A stretch of 64,000 nucleotides of DNA. Source: Isoetes taiwanensis (Eukaryota; Streptophyta; Lycopodiopsida; Isoetales; Isoetaceae). Positions 11,640 through 22,299 of this stretch are shown in pieces. How positions within the stretch are numbered: position 1 is the stretch's first letter; the number at the start of each line of letters is the position of its first letter. Both the position numbers and the translations under genes were made by a program. The stretch is from contig JAJEKV010000180.1 in NCBI GenBank assembly GCA_021234155.1, positions 250,001 to 314,000 of the forward strand. The letters are read 5' to 3'. Under the pieces are notes generated by a model. The model was not told the origin of the DNA. It searched no databases and was given only the letters and a program-made list of their open reading frames with translations.

Positions 11640-12160
11640 TTTGGTGATTCCATCGCGGTGAATACTTTCCCGCGGAATCACAGACCCTCCGGCAACGGGA
11701 TCCATTCCGGAGACCCCGTTGGCCGTACCTGACGGTACGGCAATAAATTCAATACTGTCCCGCGGAATCACAGCGGTAGAATACTGCCGGACGGAATCAC
11801 CACGACGGAATACCATCGGATGGAATCACCCGTCACGGATCCCACGGCACGGAATCACCAAGTTGCAATCCCGCCAGACGGAATCACTAACTTGTTATTT
11901 CGTCTGACGGAATCACCATATTCTGATTCCGTCCGACGGAATCACCGCAGATAGGATTCCTCCTGACGGAATCACCCAGATTGGATTCCGTCCGGCAGAA
12001 TCACTACGATCTGATTCCAGCCGACGGAATCACGTAATCCTGACCATTCCTCCGGGCGGAATCACCACAATCTGATTCCATCTGACGGAATCACCAAAAT
12101 CTGATTCCGTCCGGCGGAATCACATCACCGTGAATCAACCGGATGGAATCACCGCGAGTG
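11640..12160. repeat. Minisatellite of ~29 bp with palindromic core
   Basis: GGAATCAC recurs well over ten times. From about 11853 to 12123 successive GGAATCAC words lie mostly 29 bp apart (29 to 32). A typical unit is GGAATCACC, a 6-7 bp variable stretch, then CTGATTCCGTCCGAC. The end of one unit plus the start of the next forms an imperfect hairpin, GATTCCGTCCGACGGAATC. The left part (11640-11850) is irregular and carries other short palindromes such as CCGTACCTGACGGTACGG. It lies immediately upstream of a TATA box and an ORF. Confidence 0.85.
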
Positions 12161-12212
12161 AAGGACGCATCCAGGCCGTCGATGCCACGTCGGCATGTGA
12201 TATCCGTCCCTA

Positions 12213-12226
12213 TTTTATATAAAAAG
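12213..12226 (+). promoter_or_regulatory. TATA-box promoter candidate
   Basis: TTTTATATAAAAAG is an excellent plant TATA box, 260 bp upstream of the ATG at 12487. The minisatellite ends about 55 bp upstream of it, so the repeats sit where upstream elements would be expected. Transcription start would be near 12250 if it is used. Confidence 0.5.
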
Positions 12227-12486
12227 CCTATTTAAATTCAGGGCCCAGCTTTTGAATTGAATGCCGGACGCCGGGCATTATTATCCGCACACTGCCATCT
12301 GACAAGGGAAATGATTGCATGGTCATTGCCCTATCACCGCATGCCACGTCAACCCGCAACGGATAGTGATCCTGTCCGAAGGAATCACCACCGTTAGCGC
12401 CAAAAGCCCTTTCTCACAGCTTCGTTCCGGCGCCTCCGTTCCTTCTTCCCGCTCGAATGCTTGTCCCTTTCTTATCGCTGTTCATA

Positions 12487-12983
12487 TGGATCAAAGCCCT
12501 GGAACCTCAGTTAATGAGAACTTCCAGGCAGAATCTTCCGCTAACTCGGCTTTCAATTTTCCTGCCAACTATCCTTTGCCGGAAGAACTGGTAGATTCGG
12601 AGGTGGACTCCCCTCCTAAGTTTCCTCCAGGTTTTGAGCCAGTTGGAGGCACTGGTCAGATGGCGGATCTTGCATCTGTACAGGCGCAGCTTGTTAGTCG
12701 GGCGGCCGAGTTATTCCCAGGTCTGTGGAGGGAGTCCTCAGTATCCCCGAGCTCTGCTCCGACAGCAAATAAAGAAAAGGCTAAAGAAAAGGCTGAGTGC
12801 CCAAAGGAAAAAGTTGATTGCAAGGAGCCCGAAGATTTCGGAGAGGATGCTGTGGAGAACCCTCCTCAGGATTACGCCGGATACATGGACGATGAAATCG
12901 CAAACTGGAGGTTTGATCGGGCAGATGGGCGTTGGTATTGTTTATTTGGTGGGTGTAGTAGCATTTATACATGTAGTAGTTAG
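12487..12983 (+). CDS. Unrecognised acidic ORF downstream of the minisatellite
   Basis: From the ATG at 12487 (MDQSPGTSVNENFQ) the frame codes 165 residues. It contains a proline-rich stretch (PPKFPPGFEPVGG), a lysine/glutamate segment with repeated KEKA/KEKV (about residues 98-115), and an acidic end with MDDEIANWRFDRADGRWYC. The frame continues upstream to an ATG at 12315, but 12487 gives a more protein-like start. The ORF runs into the next minisatellite, so its last residues are probably not native. I do not recognise the family. Its position, convergent with a MULE transposase, recalls the two-gene layout of MuDR, but no sequence similarity supports that. Confidence 0.4.
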
Positions 12984-13365
12984 GGTTATACGTGGAGTAG
13001 ATACATAGGGTATTTGTACATACGATAGCTATACGTAGAGTATTTGTACATAGAGTATTTATACATCTAGTAGTTAGGGTTGTACATAGAGTAGTTATAC
13101 ATGGAGTATTTGTACAAACTTTGCTTATACATAGAGTATTTATACATATAGTATTTGTACATAGAGTATTTATACATCTAGTAGTTAGGGTTATAGTTAT
13201 AGTCACATGTAGTAGTTAGGGTTATACATGGAGTAGATACATAGAGTATTTGTACATACTTTGCTTATACATAGAGTATTCATACATGGAGTATTTATAC
13301 ATCTAGTAGTTAGGGTTATACATGTAGTAGTTAGGGTTATACATAGAGTATTTATACATCTAGGC
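12950..13365. repeat. Second minisatellite, ATACATAGAGTATTT units
   Basis: A tandem array of degenerate ~16 bp units (TACATAGAGTATTTRTAC) mixed with longer units containing GTAGTTAGGGTTATACAT. The block TACATCTAGTAGTTAGGGTTATA recurs several times. The TAGGGTTA words look telomere-like but are single and out of phase. Long ORFs through it on either strand are products of the repeat. Confidence 0.85.
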
Positions 13366-13696
13366 AAGGTTTTCCATTTCATGTTCCTTCCAACCAAGTT
13401 TCCTTTTCTTTGCCTCCTTCTTCCCTATTTCCAAGAGTGGTTTCACCCTAGCAAGACTCGTGCCATAAGCCTCCTCTTCAGTCAACACTGGCAGAGATGT
13501 TATGGTTGTGTCATTGGCCTCCTCCTTTCAAGTCTTGTGTCAAGCTGTCTCATCATCACTTCCGTGGCTATGAGGAGGGTGGGATCCTTTGAGGCCCGCT
13601 CCATAACCCTAGCAACACAAGACTCCAAAGATGCCCTAGCATCTTCCACTGTCAAGCCAACTTTTGGGGTTGGTCTAATGTCATCCTCTAGACTAC
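13366..13696. other. Spacer between minisatellite and transposase end
   Basis: No convincing gene. Open frames exist on both strands but lack motifs. This may hold the 3' UTR of the MULE transposase, which is transcribed leftward. Confidence 0.4.
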
Positions 13697-14943
13697 TTAT
13701 GTCCACTCGGCCCCTTCAAGGATATTGGCATGGGTGTTACCAGATCTACATGGGCGCAAGAGCTCCATGCCACCACATGCATTTCCATGTTGGGACCCTA
13801 GAACTTGAAGGAGGTCTTGATCCCTGTACCTATCCATCATTTGGATAACCTTCACTTGGTGTTTGCAAATGTTCCCCTTGGCGCCCCATGGGCAATCACA
13901 ACTCGCCCAATTCTTATTTGCCTCATTGACAAAGTAGGGTTGGCGGTTCAAATCAAGAGTTTGGACATAGGCCTCTCCTCCATCGAGGTCCACGAATGTG
14001 ACTGCATCATCAGGAATTTGCCTAGCCCCGCGAATAGCAGACTCTATAATTTGCTCTTGTGATGTGTTTATCACAAAACCAGCTTCCTTCAACCCCCTGT
14101 CAGCAAGCAAATGATACAATATGGAGGGTTAGTGCATACATGAAGCAAATTTTAGTCACTTCTGGTAATTACCTAGAGTATGCCATGTGGGTCTCCACAT
14201 CATGGACAAGCATGTGAAGTAGCCAATCTATCCTCCTGCCTTTTAATTGGGACTTGGAAATCCCGAGGCGCAATTTTAGTGCCTTGTGCCAAGCCTCTAT
14301 TGCAGCATTGGTTTCTTGATTGGAATGGGGAAAGATTCTTGTGGACAGGACCCAATCACAAATGTTGCGAGTCCACTCTCGACTCATGTAGCCCGCCAAC
14401 TTTGGATATTGTGGGTACTTTCTCTTTAGTGCTTCCAACTTCCTCGAAGCCTCTTCTCTAACAGCCTCTATGTAATCATCCCCGTACTCATTGTTACCTG
14501 GGGGACACTTTGTTCCATACATGATCTCGCCCAACTCCTTGAACATTTGGTTCCTCAAATCTTTATTCTTCACGTTCTTTGTCAACCACTTCAACCAGTC
14601 TCTCCTCACGTGCCAGATGCAAAGGTTGACACGTACGGTAGGGAAAACCTATGGTGGAGGGGGAAAGTTGACACATAGGGTTAGTATGGAACCAAATAAA
14701 CCAAAATGAAAACGAGGATAACTAGGAAACATTGTTACCTTCTTTATTGCATGTATTTCAGCATCACAAGAATCGGTGATAAAACATGAGGGCTTCCATG
14801 TCGAGTCGTGGTGTTCAATCCACACTTTCATAGCTTCTAGCCATCTAGCAATTGTCTCTTTCTTCTGGGTATTCGTGACAATCCAAGCCAGTGGCATCCC
14901 ATTGAAGTGGTCATCGAATCCAACGAGAGTGAAGAGGTAATAC
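13697..14943 (-). CDS. MULE (Mutator-like) transposase with SWIM zinc finger, three exons
   Basis: Exons 14943-14739, 14648-14173 and 14096-13697 (stop at 13697) join in frame across GT-AG introns. Exon 2a holds the transposase core: LFTLVGFDDHFNGMPLAWIV and FITDSCDAEIHAI (second catalytic Asp). The next exon has LCIWHVRRDW (C/H element) and ETNAAIEAWHKALK (catalytic Glu). The last exon has CDCPWGAKGNICKH, a SWIM finger (CxCx7CxH). No stop interrupts the 3' two thirds, so this part is under little decay. The N-terminal segment with the first catalytic Asp (usually DGT(F/Y)) is not found; upstream frames do not supply it. The first exon starts with one leftover base, so a preceding exon is required. 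Terminal inverted repeats were not recognised. Confidence 0.8.
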
Positions 14944-15009
14944 CTGTTTAAATAGAAACACGCTTTAGCAAACCTAATTTTCAAGGAACCTAAAAAGGAG
15001 CAACCATAC

Positions 15010-15495
15010 CTCGCTACGGGAGTCATTAGAAAAACCTTTCTTAATCCACTCGGAGAACCTAGGCCTTATAATTTTTTCTACAGTCTTTCCCTGCTTCCAT
15101 GGATTAGAGCTGTTTACCTCTGTTTTTCCTAGATTAGAGCTGTTTATCTCTGTTTTTCCTTTTCCAGATACCAGATTTAATGTTTCGAACTTCGTCCTTT
15201 CTTCTGTCGTCATTTCATGTCTTGCCATAGTCATATGCAACTGACCAACATTATCAGTCTTGTTTGGGGCAGAAGCCCCAAAATCTGGACTCGGATTATT
15301 GCTAGAATCTCCTTCTGCATCTACAAATCCAGCATCCAAATTTGGGGCTTTTGCATTCCCTGCCTTAATCGATGCATCTAGTATCCCAAAACAACTTTTG
15401 GCAGCAATACCTGGCCCATCACGGTTGAATGTTGATCCCTCCAGATTATTTTTTCTGTCTGTACCAGCAGTTTGTTCTATAGCACACAACTCCAT
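15010..15495 (-). CDS. Polar ORF upstream of the MULE core, possible N-terminal exon
   Basis: 162 codons from ATG 15495 (MELCAIEQTAG) to SNDSRSE, followed by a possible GT donor at 15009. The protein is rich in Ser, Asn, Lys and Gly and has a short duplication (INSSNLGKTEVNSSN). The frame continues upstream of 15495 to a TAA; beyond that lies ATG 15625 with MASTDKSAAQAAVGR. Phase does not match the next exon if the 15009 donor is used, but a donor a few codons later (AG|GTTCC) would fit in phase. Whether it belongs to the transposase or is unrelated DNA is unresolved. Confidence 0.35.
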
Positions 15496-15631
15496 ATCTG
15501 CATAGTCAGGAGCAAGTCCATTCTGAATCCGGTGGAGGCCCTGGCCTGTTCCCCCGAAGTAGCCACCAGCTTTTGCTTACCTTCCGACAGCCGCCTGGGC
15601 GGCCGATTTGTCCGTCGACGCCATTTTTTTC

Positions 15632-15771
15632 TTACATTATTAAGAAATGTTGCCAAATCAAAGGAGCATGCAATTCAAATGATAAAGACCGAGTTTGAGC
15701 AAATGTTTGTTGTTGTAGAAGACGAAGAAAATTTAGCAGACATATTCGGCAACCTAGGATCTAGCCCTTAA
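15632..15771 (+). pseudogene. Ty1-copia gag fragment
   Basis: The frame reads LLRNVAKSKEHAIQMIKTEF followed by EQMFVVVEDEENLADIF. This matches the gag of the copia at 26.2 kb (LIRNVAKNRETAEEMIRTEF), the C-terminal part of the UBN2-like gag domain. Only about 45 codons remain. It starts within a few bases of the ATG on the opposite strand at 15625, so the junction probably marks an insertion or rearrangement breakpoint. Confidence 0.65.
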
Positions 15772-15789
15772 CAAATGCAACTACAACAT

Positions 15790-18700
15790 CAGCTAGACCA
15801 TGGTGATGTACGAAACACGACAGATTCCTATAGAAATTAGGGTATCAGAAAGAACAAGAAAAGATTCTATAATCGAGATTAAAGGGAAAAGAAAGAAAAA
15901 AGAAAATTGAGGCATGTTGTTGTAAAATCAAAGACGAGGGGGGTAGATCTGAGGGTATCTAGCATCAGTACCTTTGGAGCAGAGGCCTTTCAATGGGGCT
16001 AAACAAAAAGAAGGGGAGAAGAAGGACAAAATGGCACAGAAAATAAGATAAGAAAAGTGAAAATAAGAAGAAAAGAGGATTGATAGAAAGCTAATTAGAA
16101 ATGTGAACCTCCAAACAACAATATCCGTCTGGGTACATCTCTACTAGCTAAAGATCGAAGAAAGAAGCCTAATTGTAAATTGGCTCGATCCCAATTTCGA
16201 CAGAAACATCCAAATGAAAGAGATTTCTCTCGATTCTGTTACTTAAGGCCAAATATGTTTGAGAATTGTGAGCTATGACTTTCAAGGATCCTATCATGTC
16301 GAACCAAAAGTATTTGTTGAAATTAAGGTCAATTCTGCCTAAACCTATCCTAGTTTGAGAATTGTGAGCTAGTCTGATAGTCTCTCTACTATTGCAGTTG
16401 TTGCATTGTGATCTTGGGTAGTAGATAGAAACTCGAGCCTCTGAAGAATAGCTTTGATCAAAGCCTCATCCATTGAAGTTGGATATTGCACTATTCCCAA
16501 AGCGGTTGAGGAAGGTTCTCATGCTCATTCTTTAGCTTCATCCTCTAGAAGTTTTTTTTTTTTAAGAGATTTCCCACTCTGGTAACCAGGTGGATTGTAA
16601 TTTTTACCTTTTCATAGTATTTCATGAAGATCAAAAAGCTTTTAAGATAGTCTCTTTCTCCACTCTGCTTGTTTCCTCTAAAAATGAGTCGTATGAAGAT
16701 TCACCATAACGTATATTATGCTAAATCCTCTCCTATTAACCTTCTACAAAGTAAGCTTTAACACTAGAGTTGTTACTGGAACTATTCTGGGTTCATCCAC
16801 CAGAATTGGTCCAGCATACTCTCTGCGACCATTCTACATTCTTGAACGAACTCTTACAACGTGTCTTGAACGACCTGTTAGCTATGGTCGCTGGAGCTGG
16901 ATTTCCAAACCTCTGTTGTGGGCGAGCATAAGAAGCAAGGATTTCCGAACCCCTGCGGCGCCGAAAATTATTTAATGCAAAAAAAGCCTTCCGTACGCTG
17001 TTTATGCCATTTCGCGTACGCGAAACTGAACGCGTCAAGCGGCCGCTATTGTCGATGCCAATCTAGAATGGTAACCACTAAAAATGAATGGCCGCCCTAA
17101 AAGGGCTGAGACAAATCGACTCTGCATGTTATAGCAGAAGAAGAAATATGAAGAGTGGGCGTACCATGCCAGAAATAGGCTGGCCGAATTTATGGGATGC
17201 CAATAAGGTCGCAGACTTACCTGATCTGGATGCAAGACATTTGTTTGATGCAAAACTGGAAATCGAAGTGTTTGTAGCAAGGCTGTTTTGCTATGGAATC
17301 CATTTGTTCTCTGGTATTTTACACAAGCAAATAATTTAGGGCAGCTTCTTCTGGTCGCAACTATGGCATGCTGTTGCTACTGTGGGCGACTGGCTTATAC
17401 TAGCCTAAAAGGCATTTTCGGATTTGCCAACTGTTGGATTTTGGAAAAAATTCCTCATGAGCTTGGTCTGCAGAGCTTGCTTCATGATCCGGATTCAGCA
17501 AAAAATGAAAGCCGTACATGTTATTAAAGGTGGAACTAGCCGATTTGCTCTAAGGAGCAGTTATTACCATGGATTTGCTCTGAGTTGGAGCTTTACAGGT
17601 ATTTTTTACTCTGGCATAAATAGCTAAGGTAGAAATCATGGTTGTTACTGCCATACCATAGTAGCAGATGGTGGCTCTATGTGGCTCTATTATGCTTATT
17701 CTGATACAAACTCTAGGTCTTTACATACAGGGCCATACTAATATGATGCTGCTTCATGGCTTTTTTCTGGATCCTTGCTAATATAGAGCTTGTGATGCCT
17801 GGTTTGAATGGCATGGGACAGGTTGCTGGAAAAACAATCTGGACAATATTATCTGAGAAAACAAAGTGCTTACTTGAAAGGAGCTATTATAATCAGATTC
17901 CATGTGTATGAACGACTACTACATTCATACAGGTCCTGCAAATAATCGAGCGGACTTTGGCTCTCGTATTTGGATAATGGAGCTTCAAAACATATTTGGA
18001 GTGCTACAAAAGGTTATTGCAGTCTGTTTGCTCTAGTAATTTGAAACATAAACATGTAGTTACTATAAGGTTATATGCTTTAAGCACGTAATGATCAAAT
18101 TGATGATTACACTTTAAAATCGTTGCACTATTTGCTATTGCTACACCTTGTTTGCACTTAGAGTGCATAAAACAAATATGTTGTATAAATATGTTGCCTA
18201 CTGCAGCTTTTGGATTTGAAAAGATTCTCAAATTATATTTCCATCTCTCTTTCTGTTAAAACTAACTCAGGGCAAAAAGATACAATTGGCGATCAGTGAT
18301 AAACTGAGAGACCCAATGTACCTTTTGGCCCTTGCATCGTTACCGGGATTACTGCTAATGTTTGCATGATTGTTCCTCCAATTGTGTTTCTTTTGCTGTT
18401 AGAGTTGGCTTTAGCGTGAAGGATGTGGAATTTTCGAAAAGGACATGCACAAGGCCACTTGGAGTTTGGAGTTGTCTATATATTGGAATATGGGCTGCAA
18501 CAGTGGTGGCCTACATAAACAGAGTGATTCAAGTAACACAATTATTTTAGATAATTGATACATTGAAACATGTGGTATGGTCCTCTTGACTCAATTTATA
18601 TATGTTTGGATAGCTTAACAGTTGATAAGCTAAAGTCAAGTTCTGGGCAAAAATTTCAAACAATTGTACAGAGTTCATAGTATATGAAATGGCACAGGAT

Positions 18701-18880
18701 TCATTGAATTGATTACTGTAGCAGATGATTACTTCTTATTTCTTATGGTTTTAAGGAATAAATAATGGTCTTCAAATTACTTAGGCTTTGGGAGAAGATG
18801 TACTAGTCTAGACTGGCTTGTTCAGTTTAGATATTAGAATGTTAATACTGCCAAGGGATTGACCGAGGCAGATGCTGGTC
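15790..18880. other. Low-information stretch, weak ORFs only
   Basis: No recognised gene. A purine-rich AAAAGAAAGAAAAAAGAAAA region lies at 15880-16080. ORFs at 16718-16975 (+), 17035-17280 (-) and 17088-17339 (+, starting MAALKGLRQIDSACYSRRR) have normal composition but no motif. The region 16700-17600 is slightly richer in GC than its flanks and might hold an unrecognised decayed gene. Confidence 0.4.
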
Positions 18881-18886
18881 TAGCGT

Positions 18887-19138
18887 TTGCTAGTTCAGGC
18901 CGGATTTTTTTTTTTGTATGAGGAGGTTGATATAGAAACGAATTATGTGCTCCAATCTCCATTTAAATTGCCAATCCATGTTCGTGGTCATGAGGAGGAT
19001 TATACTGAAGACGAAGAAGTTATTGGACATGCACATGATCATTTCGAAGCAATTAGAGGTTTGGCTCTTCGTTTACATCTAGATGATGATGAGATAGATG
19101 ACATTGAGCATGATCTAGGTGAACAAATTGATGTATGA
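18887..19138 (+). CDS. Acidic ORF, unrecognised, possible last exon
   Basis: The segment from about residue 22 reads like real protein: FKLPIHVRGHEEDYTEDEEV and LALRLHLDDDEIDDIEHDLG, ending at TGA 19138. The first residues (GFFFLYEE) come from a T run and are probably not native, so a splice acceptor in the T-rich tract near 18900 is plausible. The acidic tail recalls the ends of some transposases, but no family can be named. Confidence 0.3.
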   Translation: MLVQAGFFFLYEEVDIETNYVLQSPFKLPIHVRGHEEDYTEDEEVIGHAHDHFEAIRGLALRLHLDDDEIDDIEHDLGEQIDV

Positions 19139-19653
19139 ATAATCAACATTGTAATCTTATTGCAATTACTACTATGGTTTATATCATTTGATATTGAGTG
19201 TTGTCTTTCCAAAGTTGTCGTCTCCAAATTATGGAACTGTCGCTAAATTCCTTGTAAATCTTGAGAACCTAGAGGTCCCTCTTCTTGCTACTCGTCCTCC
19301 GAGATCATCCTTCAAGGGGAAGCGTCCATCTGTTGAGATGCAGCCTACAAGAGCGAACCAGATTGGAGTGGCATTTGTTTGCACCTTCTTGCAATTTTAT
19401 GAATTCATTTATTCATCATATAAAGAGTAGTTCCTAGAGTTTCGATATATATGTTATATACATTACAAGTATCTCGTATTTGATGAGTCTTGCCTTCCTA
19501 ATAGGTTTGCTCTTTTGTCCACATTGCCAAGTACCCTTCACCATTTACTATTCCCCTTCATCCAACTAGTTCTTAGATATCCAAATCATTCATGAATCGT
19601 ACCAAGTAATATCCCTTGGTGCAGTACTATATATCTTGTGTATGAATACACAA

Positions 19654-19912
19654 CACAATTTTGTTGAAATACTAGATACAAAGTTGGATGGCATTTTGTT
19701 ATAAGTCTTTAGAAAATGTTATAGCAACTTAGTTATAATGTTGTTTCAAAATTGTTACAACAACCCACTTAAATTGGACAAATGCTCCTCACAATTCAGT
19801 TGAAATATTAGATAAAATTTGGATACCATTTTGTTACAAGTCTTAAGAAAAGGTTGTTACATCTTAGTTATAATATTGTTCAAAAGTTGTTGCAATAACC
19901 CACTTAAATTGC
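19654..19912. repeat. Tandem duplication, ~137 bp period
   Basis: Two diverged copies, each starting ACAATT(TT/CA)GTTGAAATA and ending CAA(T/C)AACCCACTTAAATT. The copies contain TTAGTTATAAT(G/A)TTGTT. No coding content. Confidence 0.7.
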
Positions 19913-21636
19913 GATAAAGAAGTTGGCAAAAGGATGACATTGCCTTGGACGGGATATTTGACACTATGCACTAGACATAAATTTGACGCAACACAAGCAC
20001 TTTGTGTCAAGATAGTAGCAGTCGACACAAAATTGTCACTAGACATATGGCTCATCACAAGGGTTGACACTATACCCCCCATCCTCTTGTAGTGTCATAG
20101 CTTGCTTCCCCATAAAAAGGCTTTGTTAGTGATATAAACAGAATGAGGCGATTGTTATGACAAAGACCTTAGAGCGTGTATACCCTAAGAGAGCGTGACA
20201 ATGAGTTGTGAAGCTTCAGAAGAAGCAATTGCTTCAACGATCCTTTGTGTCCAAAGAATGGACTTCTCTCACACCTGCAAAAGATTGTGAAAGCTATTAC
20301 AAGCCAAGAGGCAGTAACCAACAAATGTCTCAGCAATATAGCACATAGTTGACATATTCATATCAGCCTCTTGGCTAGAAAGTCTTAGCTCATTCGTTTA
20401 CGGCAGAGTAGGACATATCGATGGCTTTTTAAAGAAAAACTCTTGCATTGGCTTCCGCATACATTCCCAACACATATCATAATTGTGCTTCTTGTGTTGA
20501 CTCAAGGAATGCTCATTATAAACTTATAATGAGACTAAGGGATGGAATGCTTCAAACTCAGAACAATCCTTTATGAAGTCCTCAAATCTCCAAACACATT
20601 ACTTTGTAAGAAAGAACATCAGGGAAGATAATATGAGTTTCTAATGTTCTTTCAGAAGATGTTGAGGAAGAGGGAATAATGCAAGATGATAGGCACTAGT
20701 GCCATCCAGTTTACCACCTAAATGTAGGAAACTTCGAGCACCTGCCTTTTTAAGCAGACAAAATGAACATTGGTTGCAGAAACAATATCATTAACCGTAT
20801 ACGCCTCAATTCTCTTATTTTTGCTGGGGAAAGACAGACCACAGGAGACTGTTCATTTTTTGGAAGCATAGTCAATTTATTCCAGTAACGCACGTAGCGT
20901 TGTTGGCTTGGAATAGTAACCTACAGGGATAAGCGTTCTTCTGCATGAGCCCTTGTAAATAGCTTGAAGAGGAAATGACAAAAGAGTTGTAAGGAAACTT
21001 TTAAGTACCCCTTCATTATCATATATCTATTATGATATATGCATCGTGTTGCATATCTGGAATTTGAGAAAACCTAATTCTTAGGTGCACCCTCCGGAGT
21101 TTTTAAGTTGACTTCGAGATCCAAACTTTTAAATAATTGAAGAATCTGTCCACGCAAACAAATAGTGGGATTTTGGTTCATTTCCTTTTATGTTATAGTG
21201 GTTCTAGATTATGGTAAGGAGAACAGGTTGTTTATTTTGATTACAGTTGGCAATATTTGTTACGTGTGAAATACTAAAACAAAATCACCAGATTTAGTGG
21301 TTAGATTTGGTATGCTAACAAGAGAAATTTCCATTTCATAAGATACCACCACTACATGCAAAAAAAGTAAGGGAGCAGCGCATCATTGCGGCAACAAAAG
21401 GAATAAGGATTTTTGTAAACAGAAACAATGAAAACCAGCCCAGAAAAATAGAGACACGTTTAAGAAAATAGAGACGTCGTTAAACAACGTCCGTACATCA
21501 TTTAACGTCTATAACAATGTCTTAGCTCATAACGACGTCGTATGGTTTTTTTTAACCTTATATAGTTCCTTTTTTTCCTGGTCATTGTATAGGCACTCCA
21601 AGAATAGCCAGAACGAGTCGTCAAGAGGTTTTTACA
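19913..21636. other. No recognised gene; ACGTC-rich patch at its right end
   Basis: Only chance ORFs. At 21468-21545 ACGTC occurs repeatedly (GAGACGTCGTTAAACAACGTC, TTAACGTCT, AACGACGTCGT), including the perfect palindrome ACGACGTCGT, followed by a T run. This could be a transposon end or a bZIP-type binding cluster; no boundary is defined. Confidence 0.4.
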
Positions 21637-21890
21637 TTGTCAGAAAAATGTAGTACGCGATATCTAAAGCCATTCTGCCTCATGCCAATCGGCTGCAGCA
21701 CGAGGCGAGAAGGAAAATCAACGAGCACGGAGCGAAGGAGGTCACGGCTCGGCTCAAGAAAGCCTAAGAGAAGAGATCGGGTTCAATGTTCAATGAATCG
21801 GAATGACTACAAAGGGAGGAGCTTGCTTCCTTTCTGGTATCTCGCAAGTTCCATATTTACAGGGCAAAGGCACTGAAGAGGCTACTGAGA

Positions 21891-22292
21891 ATGGATGATG
21901 TTTGGATCCACAACTCGTTGAAACCGATTTTCAAAACTTTTTACGAGAGACAGCAAGGGCAGCATGAATCTTTGGCATTCATCCTCTTCAACACCACAAA
22001 TCAACATACCATAGCCATAGATGGCTGGCTCGAACTGTTTAACCGAGATGAGATTGAGGAATTCACCCTAGAAGATCTTATTAAGACGAATGACTGTGTA
22101 TTTTCGTTACTATCCTATATTATAAAACCGTGGTGTCTGTCTATCCGCCCGATCGACGGCCGAGATTATTCCAATGTCCCTCGCCCCAACCTACGGTCCA
22201 GATTTGTCCTCCATTCATGTGTCATGATGGATGGCCTAAATTGTGCCACGTGGCATAATCCTGGTTCAAAAAGGCACGAAATTAAATGGTGA
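21891..22292 (+). CDS. Unrecognised 133-codon ORF
   Basis: It begins MDDVWIHNSLKPIFKTFYER and continues with a normal-looking composition to about residue 85 (DCVFSLLSYIIKPWCLSIRP). The rest looks less protein-like and overlaps a short tandem repeat (CACGAAATTAAATGGTGAAA twice, near 22275). No motif is recognised. It may be part of a decayed TE gene. Confidence 0.25.
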   Translation: MDDVWIHNSLKPIFKTFYERQQGQHESLAFILFNTTNQHTIAIDGWLELFNRDEIEEFTLEDLIKTNDCVFSLLSYIIKPWCLSIRPIDGRDYSNVPRPNLRSRFVLHSCVMMDGLNCATWHNPGSKRHEIKW

Positions 22293-22299
22293 AATGACA

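Noticed and set aside
11640-12160. CRISPR-like array (about 29 bp spacing with a conserved palindromic word)
   Set aside because: The conserved part is short and variable, the spacers are only 6-7 bp and similar to each other, there are no cas genes, and the context is a plant TE region.
13050-13350. Interstitial telomere from TAGGGTTA words
   Set aside because: The words are not tandem; they recur once per longer minisatellite unit.
12781-13397. ORFs on - with repeated CINTLCTNT
   Set aside because: Translation of the minisatellite in one frame.
15560-15612. A 36-nt intron joining MASTDKSAAQAAVGR to the downstream ORF
   Set aside because: GTAAG and CAG are present, but 36 nt is too short for a plant intron and the joined frame hits a stop.
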